Assembly (NCBI RefSeq): GCF_015330125.1
Contig: NZ_JADDXR010000002.1
Coordinates: forward strand, 4,352,685 to 4,416,684
Length of the DNA stretch: 64,000 bases
DNA from: Zobellia nedashkovskayae
Lineage (GTDB): Bacteria; Bacteroidota; Bacteroidia; Flavobacteriales; Flavobacteriaceae
Direction: 5' to 3'
Shown: positions 8,514 through 17,867 of the stretch, piece after piece
Layout of the letters: each line of letters starts with the position of its first letter
Position numbering within the stretch: the stretch's first letter is position 1
Position numbers and translations under genes: made by a program
Notes under the pieces: model-generated
The model's database searches: none
Seen by the model: the letters and a program-made list of their open reading frames with translations, nothing else
Told to the model about the DNA's origin: nothing

Positions 8514-9527
8514 ATGTATAACCAACCTGATATGAACAAAATTACAAAGCGGATTTTTAAATTTTTAATCGTCAATTGTATTCTCTTTTTTATCGTAAGC
8601 CTTGTACTTATATATTGGCCTATTCCGAATAAAGAAAATATAGAAAATTATGATTACAGTTCTATAGATAAAACTTCTAATGGCCTAGACACAACTACTA
8701 CAGAAAAATGGATTGAAGCTAGGGATGGTCAAAAATTGTTCAATAGAATTTATCCTAGTCACACTAAAACAATATGTATTCTAATTCACGGATCTGGTTC
8801 GGACAGTAGGTATTTGAGTGATTTATCAAAAGATTTATCGTCCAAAAATATAGCAACAGTTATAACCCCGGACTTAAGGGGACATGGACGCAATATTCAA
8901 AATGAAACAGATATTGAATATATCGGACACTTGGAGGACGATATTGAAGATATCATTGCCTATGCGAAAGATAGTTTAGAGGCCAAGAGGATAATTTTGG
9001 CAGGACACTCCTCTGGCGGAGGTTTAGTTTTAAGATATTTAGCCAATAGTGAACTTACCACTGTGGACAAAGCCATTATGATTTCACCTTACTTGGGTCA
9101 TGACGCTCCTACAGTAAAGTCTAATAGCGGAGGATGGGTTACCGTAGGTGTAAAAAGGTGGGTAGGAATAACAATGTGGAACACCCTTGGAATAACATTT
9201 TTTAACAAAATGCCCGTTTTATTTTTTAATAGACCAAAAGCGTATGAAGATGATTTGCAGGTTAGTTTTTATTCTTATCAAATGGCAGTAAATTTTGCTC
9301 CAAAAAATTATAAAAATGATATAGAACTTCTTAGTACAAAATCATTAGTGATAGTCGGAAACAATGATGAAAGCTTTTATCCAAATAAGTTTAAAGAGGT
9401 ATTTAAATTGAAAGAAGATATTACAAAAACCTATGTGATTCCCAATTCCAATCATTTAGATATTGTGAAAAATAACGAAGCAACAGATAAAATAATTAAT
9501 TGGATATCACCTGGTACAGATTTATAA
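8514..9527 (+). CDS. Membrane-anchored alpha/beta hydrolase
   Basis: The 337-residue protein has one N-terminal membrane segment (about residues 14-35), then a serine-hydrolase fold. The oxyanion-hole motif LIHGSGSD is near residue 90, the nucleophile elbow GHSSGG has Ser166, and a likely acid Asp lies in NNDESF with the His in SNHLD near the C-terminus. It resembles S33/monoglyceride-lipase-like lysophospholipases. ATG at 8514 is used, although the Met at 8532 would give a more standard signal anchor. It stands alone, with AT-rich flanks and a GNAT gene downstream, so its substrate cannot be inferred from context. Confidence 0.85.
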   Translation: MYNQPDMNKITKRIFKFLIVNCILFFIVSLVLIYWPIPNKENIENYDYSSIDKTSNGLDTTTTEKWIEARDGQKLFNRIYPSHTKTICILIHGSGSDSRYLSDLSKDLSSKNIATVITPDLRGHGRNIQNETDIEYIGHLEDDIEDIIAYAKDSLEAKRIILAGHSSGGGLVLRYLANSELTTVDKAIMISPYLGHDAPTVKSNSGGWVTVGVKRWVGITMWNTLGITFFNKMPVLFFNRPKAYEDDLQVSFYSYQMAVNFAPKNYKNDIELLSTKSLVIVGNNDESFYPNKFKEVFKLKEDITKTYVIPNSNHLDIVKNNEATDKIINWISPGTDL

Positions 9528-9663
9528 CAAATACTTTTAATGCGATTAAAAATCCACGACCTTTTCCTCTTATCATGGTCCTTACGGATTCTCTATTAGG
9601 TTTTTAATTTCTAAATGACGTTCTTAACCAATTAACTAATAACGTTGGCAACTAGCTTAAAAA

Positions 9664-10263
9664 ATGAAAGTAAAAATTCTAAAATCAGACATTCAACTTG
9701 AAAACGATAGAGTGTTGCTTCTTCCCTTTGATAACCCAAGAAATGAAGAACTCAAAGATATCATCTTCGATAAAGAAATTTGGGAGTTCATGGGTATGAG
9801 CGTAAATAATGAACAAGGCTTAAAAAACTATATCGCAAAAACGATTAAAGACAAAAACAACCGTCTTTGTTATCCATTTTTAATTATAGACAAGGAAACT
9901 GATAAAGTTGCTGGTTGTACAAGGTTCGGAAATGTGAATGCCGCAAGTAAAAAGTGTGAAATTGGATGGACATGGTACGGGACAGATTTTCAAGGCACGG
10001 GATTAAACAAAGCTTGCAAGTATGAATTACTAAAGTTTGGTTTTGAAACTATTGGATTTAAAAGAATACAATTTAGTACCGATAGAGATAACCTAAGGTC
10101 TCAAAAAGCAATAGAAAATTTAGGTGCTCAAAAAGAAGGTGTTTTTAGAAATAACTATGTAGCTGCAAATGGGGAAAGCAGAACTGATGTGTATTATAGC
10201 ATCATAAAAGAAGAATGGAATACACTCAAAGACGAAGTCTTTCCAGAATTTTTAATCTATTAG
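9664..10263 (+). CDS. GNAT acetyltransferase, RimJ/RimL-like
   Basis: This 199-residue protein has the usual GNAT plan of this subgroup. The strand pair around VAGCTRFGNV and EIGWTWYG is followed by the acetyl-CoA-binding turn region (GTDFQGTGLNKACK, a divergent Q/RxxGxG/A) and the C-terminal DRDNLRSQKAIENLGAQKEG. RimJ/RimL-like enzymes acetylate N-termini or small amines. It converges with the exonuclease-like/GIY-YIG gene, which ends at the next base. The preceding bases contain the word GTTGGCAAC, seen once more at about 33530 near another accessory gene. The substrate is unknown. Confidence 0.88.
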   Translation: MKVKILKSDIQLENDRVLLLPFDNPRNEELKDIIFDKEIWEFMGMSVNNEQGLKNYIAKTIKDKNNRLCYPFLIIDKETDKVAGCTRFGNVNAASKKCEIGWTWYGTDFQGTGLNKACKYELLKFGFETIGFKRIQFSTDRDNLRSQKAIENLGAQKEGVFRNNYVAANGESRTDVYYSIIKEEWNTLKDEVFPEFLIY

Positions 10264-11646
10264 TTAAACCAATACATCACTATCTAAATATATAATTTTT
10301 GACTTGTTTTGGGGCTTCCTGATAAACGTATCAATTATACGAGTGGTATGATACGAATGCGTTTTATGTACAAGGTAATTTTCAAAATCTTCCGGAGAGG
10401 CTATCTGATCATGAATCCCCACAAAACCGAATCCGGCGTAAACGCCGTCACGGACTAATACAAAACCCATTTCCCCATCTTTCCTTCCTTTCAACTTAAT
10501 TGCGAAATTATTGAGATTGGATTCTAGAAATTCCAAGGCTATTTTTACTCTTGCATTATAGGTTTCAGGGTCTTCCTCTCCCATGCAAGCAGACGGGCAA
10601 TTTGATATCTTTTCATGGTTACATCTACCCTTAATTTTATGGAAACCAGAAAATTTTGGACAAAGGTTATATTCCTTGCAAACCTCCATGAGTTTTTCCG
10701 CAACGGAATTCCTATTATAATATACCTCATTTACAGAATCCGGATAATCCTTGCGAACAATAGAAAGCTGCAGATAGCCCTTTTTATTTTCCTTAGAAGC
10801 AATAATGAAAGGTGCGGTAGGATTCTTTTGGGCTATATTATATTTAGGGTTATGTAACTTTATCTCATCAGATTCTAGTAGTTCTGCTATTAGATTACTG
10901 CCTGTGTAAACAAAATCGATATCATCGGTTTCTTCACAAAGAGTATACTCTCGCTCCAGTTTACTATTAAAGTGGCTCTTAACTCTGTCTCGCAGTCTCA
11001 CTGCCTTACCCACGTAAATAATTGCGTCATTACTATCCTTAAAGTAATATACCCCAGGTTTCCGTTCTAACGAATTAAGTTCCATTTCACGCCGTTGATG
11101 CAGCATTCTTTTGTCATGATATTGTATCGCATGATTTTCATTTTGATTACCATTTAAAGCCAATTTATCTAACCACGCTGCTATCCATGTGGCCATACCA
11201 TCACAACGGTTTAAGTCATTCACTGGAATACCAAAATGTTCGGACAGTTTCCTTAAGTCCATTGATTCTTCGGGAAAGCGCTCATTTACAAGTTTAGAAA
11301 TATATAAGGTGGGGTGCACAAACTTATATCCAATTTTCTTAAACTCGCTACGTAGAACCCTGTAGGCCAAATCCGAAAAAGAGACCAAAGTCGCCCCTTC
11401 AAGAATGCGTAATATTTCCTCTGCTATTTCACGAAAAACAGGCTCAAACTGGACAATATCATTATCTAAACCCGTAACCTCGGTTAACTCACTACTAATT
11501 TGGGTTTGTGGATTTAGTAAGCTTGTAAACCGCTCCACTTCCATTTCATTAGTAATTCGCACAATACAGATTTCAATAAGTCGGTGAAAATATTCTGTGA
11601 CTGCTACTGTATTTACGGCAACGATAGCATAGGAGTGGTGAGACAT
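10264..11646 (-). CDS. Exonuclease-like domain fused to GIY-YIG nuclease domain; exonuclease site lost
   Basis: This 460-residue protein joins an N-terminal DnaQ-like DEDDh fold (about residues 5-165) to a UvrC/Cho-type GIY-YIG domain (GVYYF 198-202, IYVGKA 210-215, Arg residues in LRDRVKSHF, Glu in ELLESDEIKLH). Family relatives of this architecture normally read D-x-E-T-T-G in motif I. Here the run is IVAVNTVAV, with Ala and Asn at the Asp and Glu positions. Motif II (H-N-A-x-F-D) reads FSDLAYR, and the motif III His is replaced (LNRCDGMAT). The exonuclease half therefore looks inactive, while the GIY-YIG half looks intact. A role in DNA repair incision, guided by the dead domain, is inferred. 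Confidence 0.85.
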   Translation of the reverse strand: MSHHSYAIVAVNTVAVTEYFHRLIEICIVRITNEMEVERFTSLLNPQTQISSELTEVTGLDNDIVQFEPVFREIAEEILRILEGATLVSFSDLAYRVLRSEFKKIGYKFVHPTLYISKLVNERFPEESMDLRKLSEHFGIPVNDLNRCDGMATWIAAWLDKLALNGNQNENHAIQYHDKRMLHQRREMELNSLERKPGVYYFKDSNDAIIYVGKAVRLRDRVKSHFNSKLEREYTLCEETDDIDFVYTGSNLIAELLESDEIKLHNPKYNIAQKNPTAPFIIASKENKKGYLQLSIVRKDYPDSVNEVYYNRNSVAEKLMEVCKEYNLCPKFSGFHKIKGRCNHEKISNCPSACMGEEDPETYNARVKIALEFLESNLNNFAIKLKGRKDGEMGFVLVRDGVYAGFGFVGIHDQIASPEDFENYLVHKTHSYHTTRIIDTFIRKPQNKSKIIYLDSDVLV

Positions 11647-11786
11647 TGTTTGCTACAAATTTTTGAGTTATACAAAATTAGGAAATATTCCTACACATTG
11701 GATATATTCCATATTTTATATGTTTTATTGTTTTTATGGTGCCATTAGACTTGTAGGTAAAACAAAACTCTATTTTGCTGTAACCT

Positions 11787-12230
11787 CTATTTCTTAATAT
11801 TTCTAGAGCTTTTAAAAAGTTGCATAAAAGAGAGTGTTAGTACAAGGGAGGTGGCGAATCCCATAATCGCTACAGTAAAAAATACGATGCCTTCAAAGCT
11901 TAGGTTTTTAAACCACTTTTCAGAAAGCGCCGTTAAAAAACCCTCATTTATTTCAGTTGCATAAAATGCAAAGAATATGGTAAAAATAAGTGAAGCCATA
12001 AACCCAGTAACTATACCTGTGGTAAACCCTTTGCCATAATTAAAATCCCTTCCCTCCTCTAAACGCCTGTACTTTATTGCTTCATAAATTCCAAAACCTG
12101 TAATAACGCCATTAAACAGACTATAGAACACATTGGTATGAAGATTAAACAATGATAAAACTAAAAAGTAGGCAATTAACGATCCACTTGTTGCTAGACC
12201 AAAACGAATAGGTAGGGTAAAATTTTTCAT
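11787..12230 (-). CDS. DUF4199-family membrane protein
   Basis: The 147-residue protein has four hydrophobic helices and, between the second and third, the segment EEGRDFNYGKGFTTGI. The FxYGxGFxTG pattern marks DUF4199 proteins, common in Bacteroidota and of unknown function. It is divergent from the ThrE-like gene pair, with a 12-bp inverted repeat between them. No operon partner is visible: the gene upstream is on the opposite strand, and the next minus-strand gene begins beyond a 140-base gap. Confidence 0.8.
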   Translation of the reverse strand: MKNFTLPIRFGLATSGSLIAYFLVLSLFNLHTNVFYSLFNGVITGFGIYEAIKYRRLEEGRDFNYGKGFTTGIVTGFMASLIFTIFFAFYATEINEGFLTALSEKWFKNLSFEGIVFFTVAIMGFATSLVLTLSFMQLFKSSRNIKK

Positions 12231-12300
12231 GTCTTTTCTGTTAGATTAGATTTTACTTTAAAAATACCGAAATACCATATAAAAAGGCTAACATAAACGG

Positions 12301-12340
12301 AATAATGTTTAATATTTATTTAAAAAAGTTAAACATTATT
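12301..12340. promoter_or_regulatory. 12-bp inverted repeat, possible operator
   Basis: AATAATGTTTAA (12301-12312) and TTAAACATTATT (12329-12340) are perfect inverted copies separated by 16 bases. The position is between divergent genes (DUF4199 and the exporter pair), about 70 bases from the DUF4199 start. No U-tract follows on either strand, so an operator is more likely than a terminator. No regulator gene is adjacent. Confidence 0.45.
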
Positions 12341-12520
12341 ATATTGTAGTGGTCAATAGCCAGATTAGAACTTCATCTGCAACAATTACACTAATAGATT
12401 GTACTCAGAATCTAGCGTCCACATCACTTCATTTTTAGTTTTTACTTGTGCGCTACTTATTTCACAACTTTTTTTTAGGCTCAGCATTCCTAAGCAATTC
12501 AAGTCAAAATTTATTGGTAT

Positions 12521-13309
12521 ATGGTTACTTTTACCAAAACGAAAAAGTTGGAAAAAAATGAAATTCAGAAAATTGGAATGATTCTACTAAGAATCAGTTC
12601 AATGTTGCAAAGTTCAGGTGCTTGTACCGCTCGCATAAGAATTATTTTGCACAGAATTGCCAACGCTTACGACATGAATGCCGATGCACTCATTACGCAT
12701 AGAGCAATTATATTAACGTTATTAAATAACCAAGAAGAACCTGTTTTTAATAATATAAAACGGACTATACCCATAGGAGTTAATTTCAAAATTGTTTCGG
12801 GAATCAGCCTAATAGGTATGAGCATTGAAAACGATAAATGGGAATTAGACCGAATTAGCAGTGAGCTTGATAAGCTAGAAAAAACACCCACTTATAATCG
12901 GCTAATTATTTTAAGTGCAGTTTCGTTGGCGGGTGCGGGTTTTTGTTTCCTTTCTGATGGAAACCTCTTTTCAATGGCCGTTTGTTTCGTTGCTACCTTT
13001 ATTGGGCTTTTTGTTAAGCAAGAAACAACCGGCATTCATTTGAATCCAAACTTGTGTGTATTCCTAGCAGCATTTACAGCAACCATGATAGCAGGCACTT
13101 TCAGGCATTTCTTTCCAGAAGGAGGCTTAGAACAAGGATTTGCCACTTCAGTTTTATTTCTTATCCCGGGTGTTCCTTTAATCAACTCCTTTATCGATTT
13201 TATTGATGGAAACTTGTTAAACGGAATAATACGGCTTACCAATGGATTACTATTTTCTATTATGATTGCCATAGGAATGATTTGTTCAATTGTAATTTTT
13301 AACTTCTAA
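12521..13309 (+). CDS. ThrE/YjjP-like exporter subunit (N-terminal ThrE domain)
   Basis: The 262-residue protein matches the ThrE N-terminal domain (DUF1212). It has a soluble helical region with LLRISSMLQSSGACTARI, then five hydrophobic helices beginning near residue 125, including the segment FLIPGVPLINSFIDFIDGN. In ThrE, full-length proteins export threonine and serine; in the split YjjP/YjjB form the pair has been linked to dicarboxylate export. The partner gene starts 3 bases after this stop. The substrate cannot be told from sequence. ATG at 12521 is the first start; Met18 (in KIGMILLRIS) is an alternative. Confidence 0.85.
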   Translation: MVTFTKTKKLEKNEIQKIGMILLRISSMLQSSGACTARIRIILHRIANAYDMNADALITHRAIILTLLNNQEEPVFNNIKRTIPIGVNFKIVSGISLIGMSIENDKWELDRISSELDKLEKTPTYNRLIILSAVSLAGAGFCFLSDGNLFSMAVCFVATFIGLFVKQETTGIHLNPNLCVFLAAFTATMIAGTFRHFFPEGGLEQGFATSVLFLIPGVPLINSFIDFIDGNLLNGIIRLTNGLLFSIMIAIGMICSIVIFNF

Positions 13310-13312
13310 AAC

Positions 13313-13825
13313 ATGGACTATATTCATCTTATATTAAAAGCCTTTGCGGGAGGTGTTGCTGCCATTGGTTTTGCTGTTCTGCTCAATGCTGATCGTTCTT
13401 CACTAGCAACAATATTTTTTCTTGGTGCCACAGGGGTTTTTATAAAGACAGGGCTACTCTTTTTCGATTTTAATATTATTATCGCGTCTTTTTTTGGTGC
13501 GATAATGGTTGGTTTTTCCAGCTATTTTTTAGCCCTCTACATTAAAAAACCACCATTAACTATTGCTATTCCATCCGTAATTCCAATGATACCTGGTCTC
13601 TTTTTGTACCGTATGATGATTGGTTTTATTGAACTTGCAGGTAGCAAAGAATTAAGTGACCACGAATTCGTTAAACTACTTTCATATACTTATTCTAATG
13701 GGATAAAAGCCATATTCATATTATGCGTTTTAGCAATTGGAATAAGTTTCCCTTACCTCATTTTTAGAAAAAGTTCAATGCATTATTTACGAAAGAGGGA
13801 AGCAAAAAAGGGTGTTGTAAAATAA
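13313..13825 (+). CDS. ThrE/YjjB-like exporter subunit (C-terminal ThrE domain)
   Basis: This 170-residue membrane protein has five hydrophobic segments and the conserved PSVIPMIPGLFLYRMM stretch of the ThrE_2 domain. It follows the YjjP-like subunit after 3 bases, so the two are translated together and should form one inner-membrane exporter. The split arrangement is the usual one in Gram-negative bacteria. The hydrophilic tail (HYLRKREAKKG) is short and basic, consistent with a cytoplasmic C-terminus. Confidence 0.85.
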   Translation: MDYIHLILKAFAGGVAAIGFAVLLNADRSSLATIFFLGATGVFIKTGLLFFDFNIIIASFFGAIMVGFSSYFLALYIKKPPLTIAIPSVIPMIPGLFLYRMMIGFIELAGSKELSDHEFVKLLSYTYSNGIKAIFILCVLAIGISFPYLIFRKSSMHYLRKREAKKGVVK

Positions 13826-13927
13826 GGGTTATTCTCATATCCTATTCTTTACGTTAAAATAAACCAAAAACGGCATAATTATTGAGTAAAATCCTACAAT
13901 AGCATATAATTTAAAGGACCATTGAAT

Positions 13928-14491
13928 ATGAGAAAAATCTTATTGACCCTAGCTTTTTGTGGACTTACTTTTATAGCTAAATCTCAAAAACAAAGTGTAG
14001 AAGAATCTACTTACGGAATCCAAACTGGTATATTAGGTGTTTGGGGTTACAATGAAGCTAAATTACTTGATCAAGTAGCACTGCGAATTGAATTAGGGCT
14101 TGATAGTGGAATTTTTGGTGGAACTTTTTATGATGGAGTTGGTTTTTTAATGACTCCAGTAATTACTTTAGAACCTAGATGGTACTACAATCTGGACAAA
14201 CGGGTTTCAAAATCTAAAAGTATTGCCGGTAATAGCGGTAATTTTGTTTCTTTAAAAATAGATTATCATCCGGATTGGTTTGTGATTTCTAATTATAGCA
14301 ATTTACGAGTGGTTAATCAAATTTCACTAATTCCATCTTGGGGAATAAAAAGAAATATAGGAAATCATTTTACATACGAAGCTGGTTTTGGAATTGGATA
14401 CAGGTTTAACTTTGCCAAAAGTGCTGGATATTCAAGAAATCAAGGAGAAGCCGCTGCTAACTTACATGCAAGAGTAGGTTATCGGTTTTAA
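13928..14491 (+). CDS. Secreted protein, possible outer-membrane beta-barrel
   Basis: Starting at the ATG at 13928 gives 187 residues with a clear signal peptide (MRKILLTLAFCGLTFIAKSQ); a TTG two codons earlier is less likely. The mature part shows alternating hydrophobic and polar residues and many aromatics, and ends in LHARVGYRF. A C-terminal aromatic residue after such a strand is typical of outer-membrane barrels. Regions such as LEPRWYYNLDKR and YEAGFGIGYRF look like barrel strands. I do not recognise a family. It is a single gene between the exporter pair and the convergent ccsBA gene. Confidence 0.7.
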   Translation: MRKILLTLAFCGLTFIAKSQKQSVEESTYGIQTGILGVWGYNEAKLLDQVALRIELGLDSGIFGGTFYDGVGFLMTPVITLEPRWYYNLDKRVSKSKSIAGNSGNFVSLKIDYHPDWFVISNYSNLRVVNQISLIPSWGIKRNIGNHFTYEAGFGIGYRFNFAKSAGYSRNQGEAAANLHARVGYRF

Positions 14492-14655
14492 GCTACAACT
14501 AAAATCTTCTATTAAACGTCTTTGAAATTAGCAGCTATAAGACCCTCTTGTAATAATACAATTGAGGCTTATTAACCTAGTTGACCTATTAATAAAAAAA
14601 CTGAAATCTTAAGGGTTTGATTTTGATAAAAACCTGAATAAAATAGTAGGTATAG

Positions 14656-17600
14656 CTACACTTTTCTCTTGTTTCTAATGTACGCCCATACCGCAATAAT
14701 AATCATAAAGTCTGCTAGAAAGTAAACAAATTGAGGAATTGGTACCGGGTCTCCAGCAGCATAACTATGCAATCCTGATAAGTAGTAGTTAACACCAAAT
14801 GAGGTCATTATTATTGACCAGAAAGCGAACATACTAGCTACGTTAAGCACATATGTATTTCTTAACGCAGGAATAAATCGTAAATGCAATACAATGGCAT
14901 ATACGATTATACTAATTAGGGCCCAAGTTTCTTTTGGATCCCATGCCCAATAACGTCCCCAAGATTCATTGGCCCAAATACCACCCAAAAAGGTTCCTAC
15001 AGCCAAAACAAATAAGCCTATAGTCATTGAGGATTCATTGATATAGCTAAGCTCTTTTATTTTTAAATCTATTCTGTCTTTTGTTTTTGGTGTTTTAATT
15101 ATCATTAAAACAAGCGCCATTAACCCCAAAACAGCGGATAATGCCAAAGGCGCATAACTACTTACAATGGTTGCCACGTGTACCTTTAACCAATACGATT
15201 TTAGTACTGGCATTAAGTTCGTTATTTCTGGATTGATCCAATCTAAATAACTCACAAATAATAACGCTCCAGAAAATAAAGTAGCAAGCGGCAATGCAAA
15301 GTCTGACTTTCTAAAAACAAGAAAACCACAAAGCATAAGTACCCATGCAACAAAAATCAACATTTCGTATCCATTACTCCATGGGGCATGCTGGGCAACA
15401 TACCAACGCAGAATAATATTCCCCGCAAAAACTATAAAACTAAGAAGGGCTAGAATTATTAAAATATTCCAAAGATATTCTACACTTTTCTTTTGTGTAA
15501 AAATCTTTACCATAGCCAAGACCAACATCAGAAAACCTAAAATAAACAGCACCTGAAACAACCAGAAATTCAGGTTTAGATCGTTGTACCACAACTCGGC
15601 AGCTATTCTTTTATCACTAGGGATTATATCTTTACCCAAAACATTCTGATACATACTAATATATCCCAATTTCTCTGATGCTCCTTCCCAATTTTGAGCT
15701 GCAACATCTGAAAAATATGTTGGAATTATAGATTTTGCAAAACGTCCGTCTTCTTCCGGGAAATCTTCAAAATTATGGGTATAAGTAAACCAGGTATTAT
15801 TCTCATCCAGGCTATTGGGAAACACTTTTAAGTAGTTCCCAATAAATACATTGTAAAGAATATTAAAACGCTCATCTACTTTAAGTACTTCTTTATCAAA
15901 CTCATTCCGTTCGGCTGGTTTTTTCTGGTTTGCTTTTTCAACGTCTTCTACAAAAACATATTTTCCGGTTTCATCCAATAAATTCTGAAAAGATATTAAG
16001 CCGTTCGCTCCCAGTTTTAAGTCTTCATAAACCGTTCCTAATTTTTTCTTATCAATTTTGATAATCGGAACTTGTTCCCAATACTTTGCAGAAACATGCA
16101 TTGCCAAAAATGTTTGGTTAGCATCTAATTTTACCGTTGCACCATTTTGAGTAAGTTGAAAATAAGGCCTGCCGGAAATCTTACGTAAAAACTCCGATGC
16201 AAGTGTATTTATTGGTTTTATTCTACCATCTAAGTCTTGCACCATAACCCTACCAAATAGAGCAGCATGGTCAACATCTATAATTTGTTCAGGCCCTCTA
16301 TCCTGCTGTTGTGCGGGTCTTGCTTGAGCCATACCGCCGCCCAACAATAAAAGCAAAAGAAATGCCGCTTTATTCTTCTTTAATTTGTTCAACTTTTTAT
16401 TTACTTCCGTAAACCTGGATCCTTTTCCAAAAAGCGTGAAGAACATACCAATGCCCATTAACAAATAACCTAAATAGGTTACCCAAGTACCTACGGCATC
16501 ATGATTTACAGATAGCACCGTTCCTTTTTCATCCGTATCATAACTGGCTTGAAAAAAGCGATACCCTTTATGATCTAACACATTGTTCATGAAAATGCGA
16601 TAGGGTGTTTTTACGCCATCATCTATAACCGTGACTTCACTCGCATAAGCAGATGGACTTGTGGAGCCCGGGTAACGTTCTAGTTGAAAATCATTTAGCT
16701 GAATAGAAAATGGAATTTCCTGTGCCTCGGCACCATAAGAAAGTAGAATAGATAAATCATTGAATTCTGCTTTATGTTCTGTTGGCAAGAACCCTTGTCT
16801 ATATAGTAAATTCGTAGTTTTTGTTTCGCCGTCAATAGTGACATCTACCAATAAGGCATCATCTTTATTAGGGTCGTTATCCTTTAATCTATCCGAAGTA
16901 CTTACGATTTCTATTTTTGCGTTGGGATGATATGCCGTTGGAACAAAAGAGGCATCCCCATCTCTATATAACGTTTTAAGCGTCATATTCATTAAGGTGT
17001 CTTTCTTAATTTTTCCTGCCGTTTGGGAAGCCATAATAAAGAAATCTAAATCTCTGGGCGTATACATTTTAAAGGCACCGTCTTTTTCTACAATATTGAT
17101 AACTCCTTCTCCTTCTGCCTCAAAACCAACTAAATGCTTATGTTCTCCTATTTGCTCAATTTCGCCCTTTTGCAAGAATACAGTTTCCCTTCCGTTTCCT
17201 GCAGTTACTACTAGCTCTAATAATGCCTTCCCTCCTTCTACATCATCTTCTATTTTTGGTAAAGCATCGGCGACAAACTCATTATAACCTATTACTATTG
17301 GCGTATTTTCAAAATCTGTTTTTATAGTGAAATCATTATTTGTTAACGGAGAAAAACTAACTTTCTTAAGTACCACTTTTGTGGTACTCCCATTAGATAT
17401 TTTTGCTTTAATATAATTAACGTCCGATATAATGATATTAGATGAAGCACCTTCTCTAACGCGCATTACGCCTCCATAAGAAGTGTACCTTGTAATACCT
17501 GCCCCAACAATAATGAGTATGAATGACAGGTGAAAAAGAAGAATTGGCCACTTCTCTTTTCTCAGTAATTTATATTTGAAAATATTAAGAATAAAACTAA

Positions 17601-17778
17601 TACATAGTCCCACCATTACCAGTTCAAACCATAAGGCATCATATATTACTTTCCATGCCGTGGCGGTACCAAAATCGTTCTCTACAAACGTAGCAACAGC
17701 CATTGATACCCCAAAGGTTAACAAAAGAAGTAGTGCCAATACAGGTGAAGCAATTATTTTATATAGTTTTCCTCTCAT
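14656..17778 (-). CDS. ccsBA: CcsBA (ResB-ResC fusion) cytochrome c haem lyase
   Basis: The 1040-residue protein fuses ResB/CcsB to ResC/CcsA. The N-terminal half has three early membrane helices, a large periplasmic ResB domain and a helix near residue 435. A second hydrophobic stretch ending in AQARP is near 480. The C-terminal third has about eight helices and the haem-handling WWD segment (WANESWGRYWAWDPKETW, about residue 930). Conserved His residues flank it in KVHVATI and GLHSYAAGDP. It moves haem out and ligates it to CXXCH motifs (system II). It lies 89 bases downstream of nrfA on the same strand, across a strong hairpin, so its expression may be partly separate. It would mature NrfA, NrfH and the Nap cytochromes. 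Confidence 0.93.
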   Translation of the reverse strand: MRGKLYKIIASPVLALLLLLTFGVSMAVATFVENDFGTATAWKVIYDALWFELVMVGLCISFILNIFKYKLLRKEKWPILLFHLSFILIIVGAGITRYTSYGGVMRVREGASSNIIISDVNYIKAKISNGSTTKVVLKKVSFSPLTNNDFTIKTDFENTPIVIGYNEFVADALPKIEDDVEGGKALLELVVTAGNGRETVFLQKGEIEQIGEHKHLVGFEAEGEGVINIVEKDGAFKMYTPRDLDFFIMASQTAGKIKKDTLMNMTLKTLYRDGDASFVPTAYHPNAKIEIVSTSDRLKDNDPNKDDALLVDVTIDGETKTTNLLYRQGFLPTEHKAEFNDLSILLSYGAEAQEIPFSIQLNDFQLERYPGSTSPSAYASEVTVIDDGVKTPYRIFMNNVLDHKGYRFFQASYDTDEKGTVLSVNHDAVGTWVTYLGYLLMGIGMFFTLFGKGSRFTEVNKKLNKLKKNKAAFLLLLLLGGGMAQARPAQQQDRGPEQIIDVDHAALFGRVMVQDLDGRIKPINTLASEFLRKISGRPYFQLTQNGATVKLDANQTFLAMHVSAKYWEQVPIIKIDKKKLGTVYEDLKLGANGLISFQNLLDETGKYVFVEDVEKANQKKPAERNEFDKEVLKVDERFNILYNVFIGNYLKVFPNSLDENNTWFTYTHNFEDFPEEDGRFAKSIIPTYFSDVAAQNWEGASEKLGYISMYQNVLGKDIIPSDKRIAAELWYNDLNLNFWLFQVLFILGFLMLVLAMVKIFTQKKSVEYLWNILIILALLSFIVFAGNIILRWYVAQHAPWSNGYEMLIFVAWVLMLCGFLVFRKSDFALPLATLFSGALLFVSYLDWINPEITNLMPVLKSYWLKVHVATIVSSYAPLALSAVLGLMALVLMIIKTPKTKDRIDLKIKELSYINESSMTIGLFVLAVGTFLGGIWANESWGRYWAWDPKETWALISIIVYAIVLHLRFIPALRNTYVLNVASMFAFWSIIMTSFGVNYYLSGLHSYAAGDPVPIPQFVYFLADFMIIIAVWAYIRNKRKV

Positions 17779-17786
17779 ATCTTTCT

Positions 17787-17832
17787 AAAAAAAACTTATC
17801 CTCATACACTATAAGAGTGATGAGGATAAGTT
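17787..17832 (-). terminator. Hairpin with U-tract between nrfA and ccsBA
   Basis: AACTTATCCTCAT (17793-17805) pairs perfectly with ATGAGGATAAGTT (17820-17832). The stem continues past one bulged A with CACT/AGTG, leaving a 5-base loop. On the minus strand it is followed directly by eight T residues (17794-17787), the form of an intrinsic terminator. It lies 35 bases after the nrfA stop and just before the ccsBA start, so it would lower or uncouple ccsBA transcription. Confidence 0.8.
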
Positions 17833-17867
17833 ATGTAGTTGTTTTTAATCTATCCGAATGTGATACC

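Noticed and set aside
12399..12581. Plus-strand frame of 60 codons before the ThrE-like gene
   Set aside because: It overlaps the real start of the ThrE-like gene in another frame and shows only a short hydrophobic stretch.
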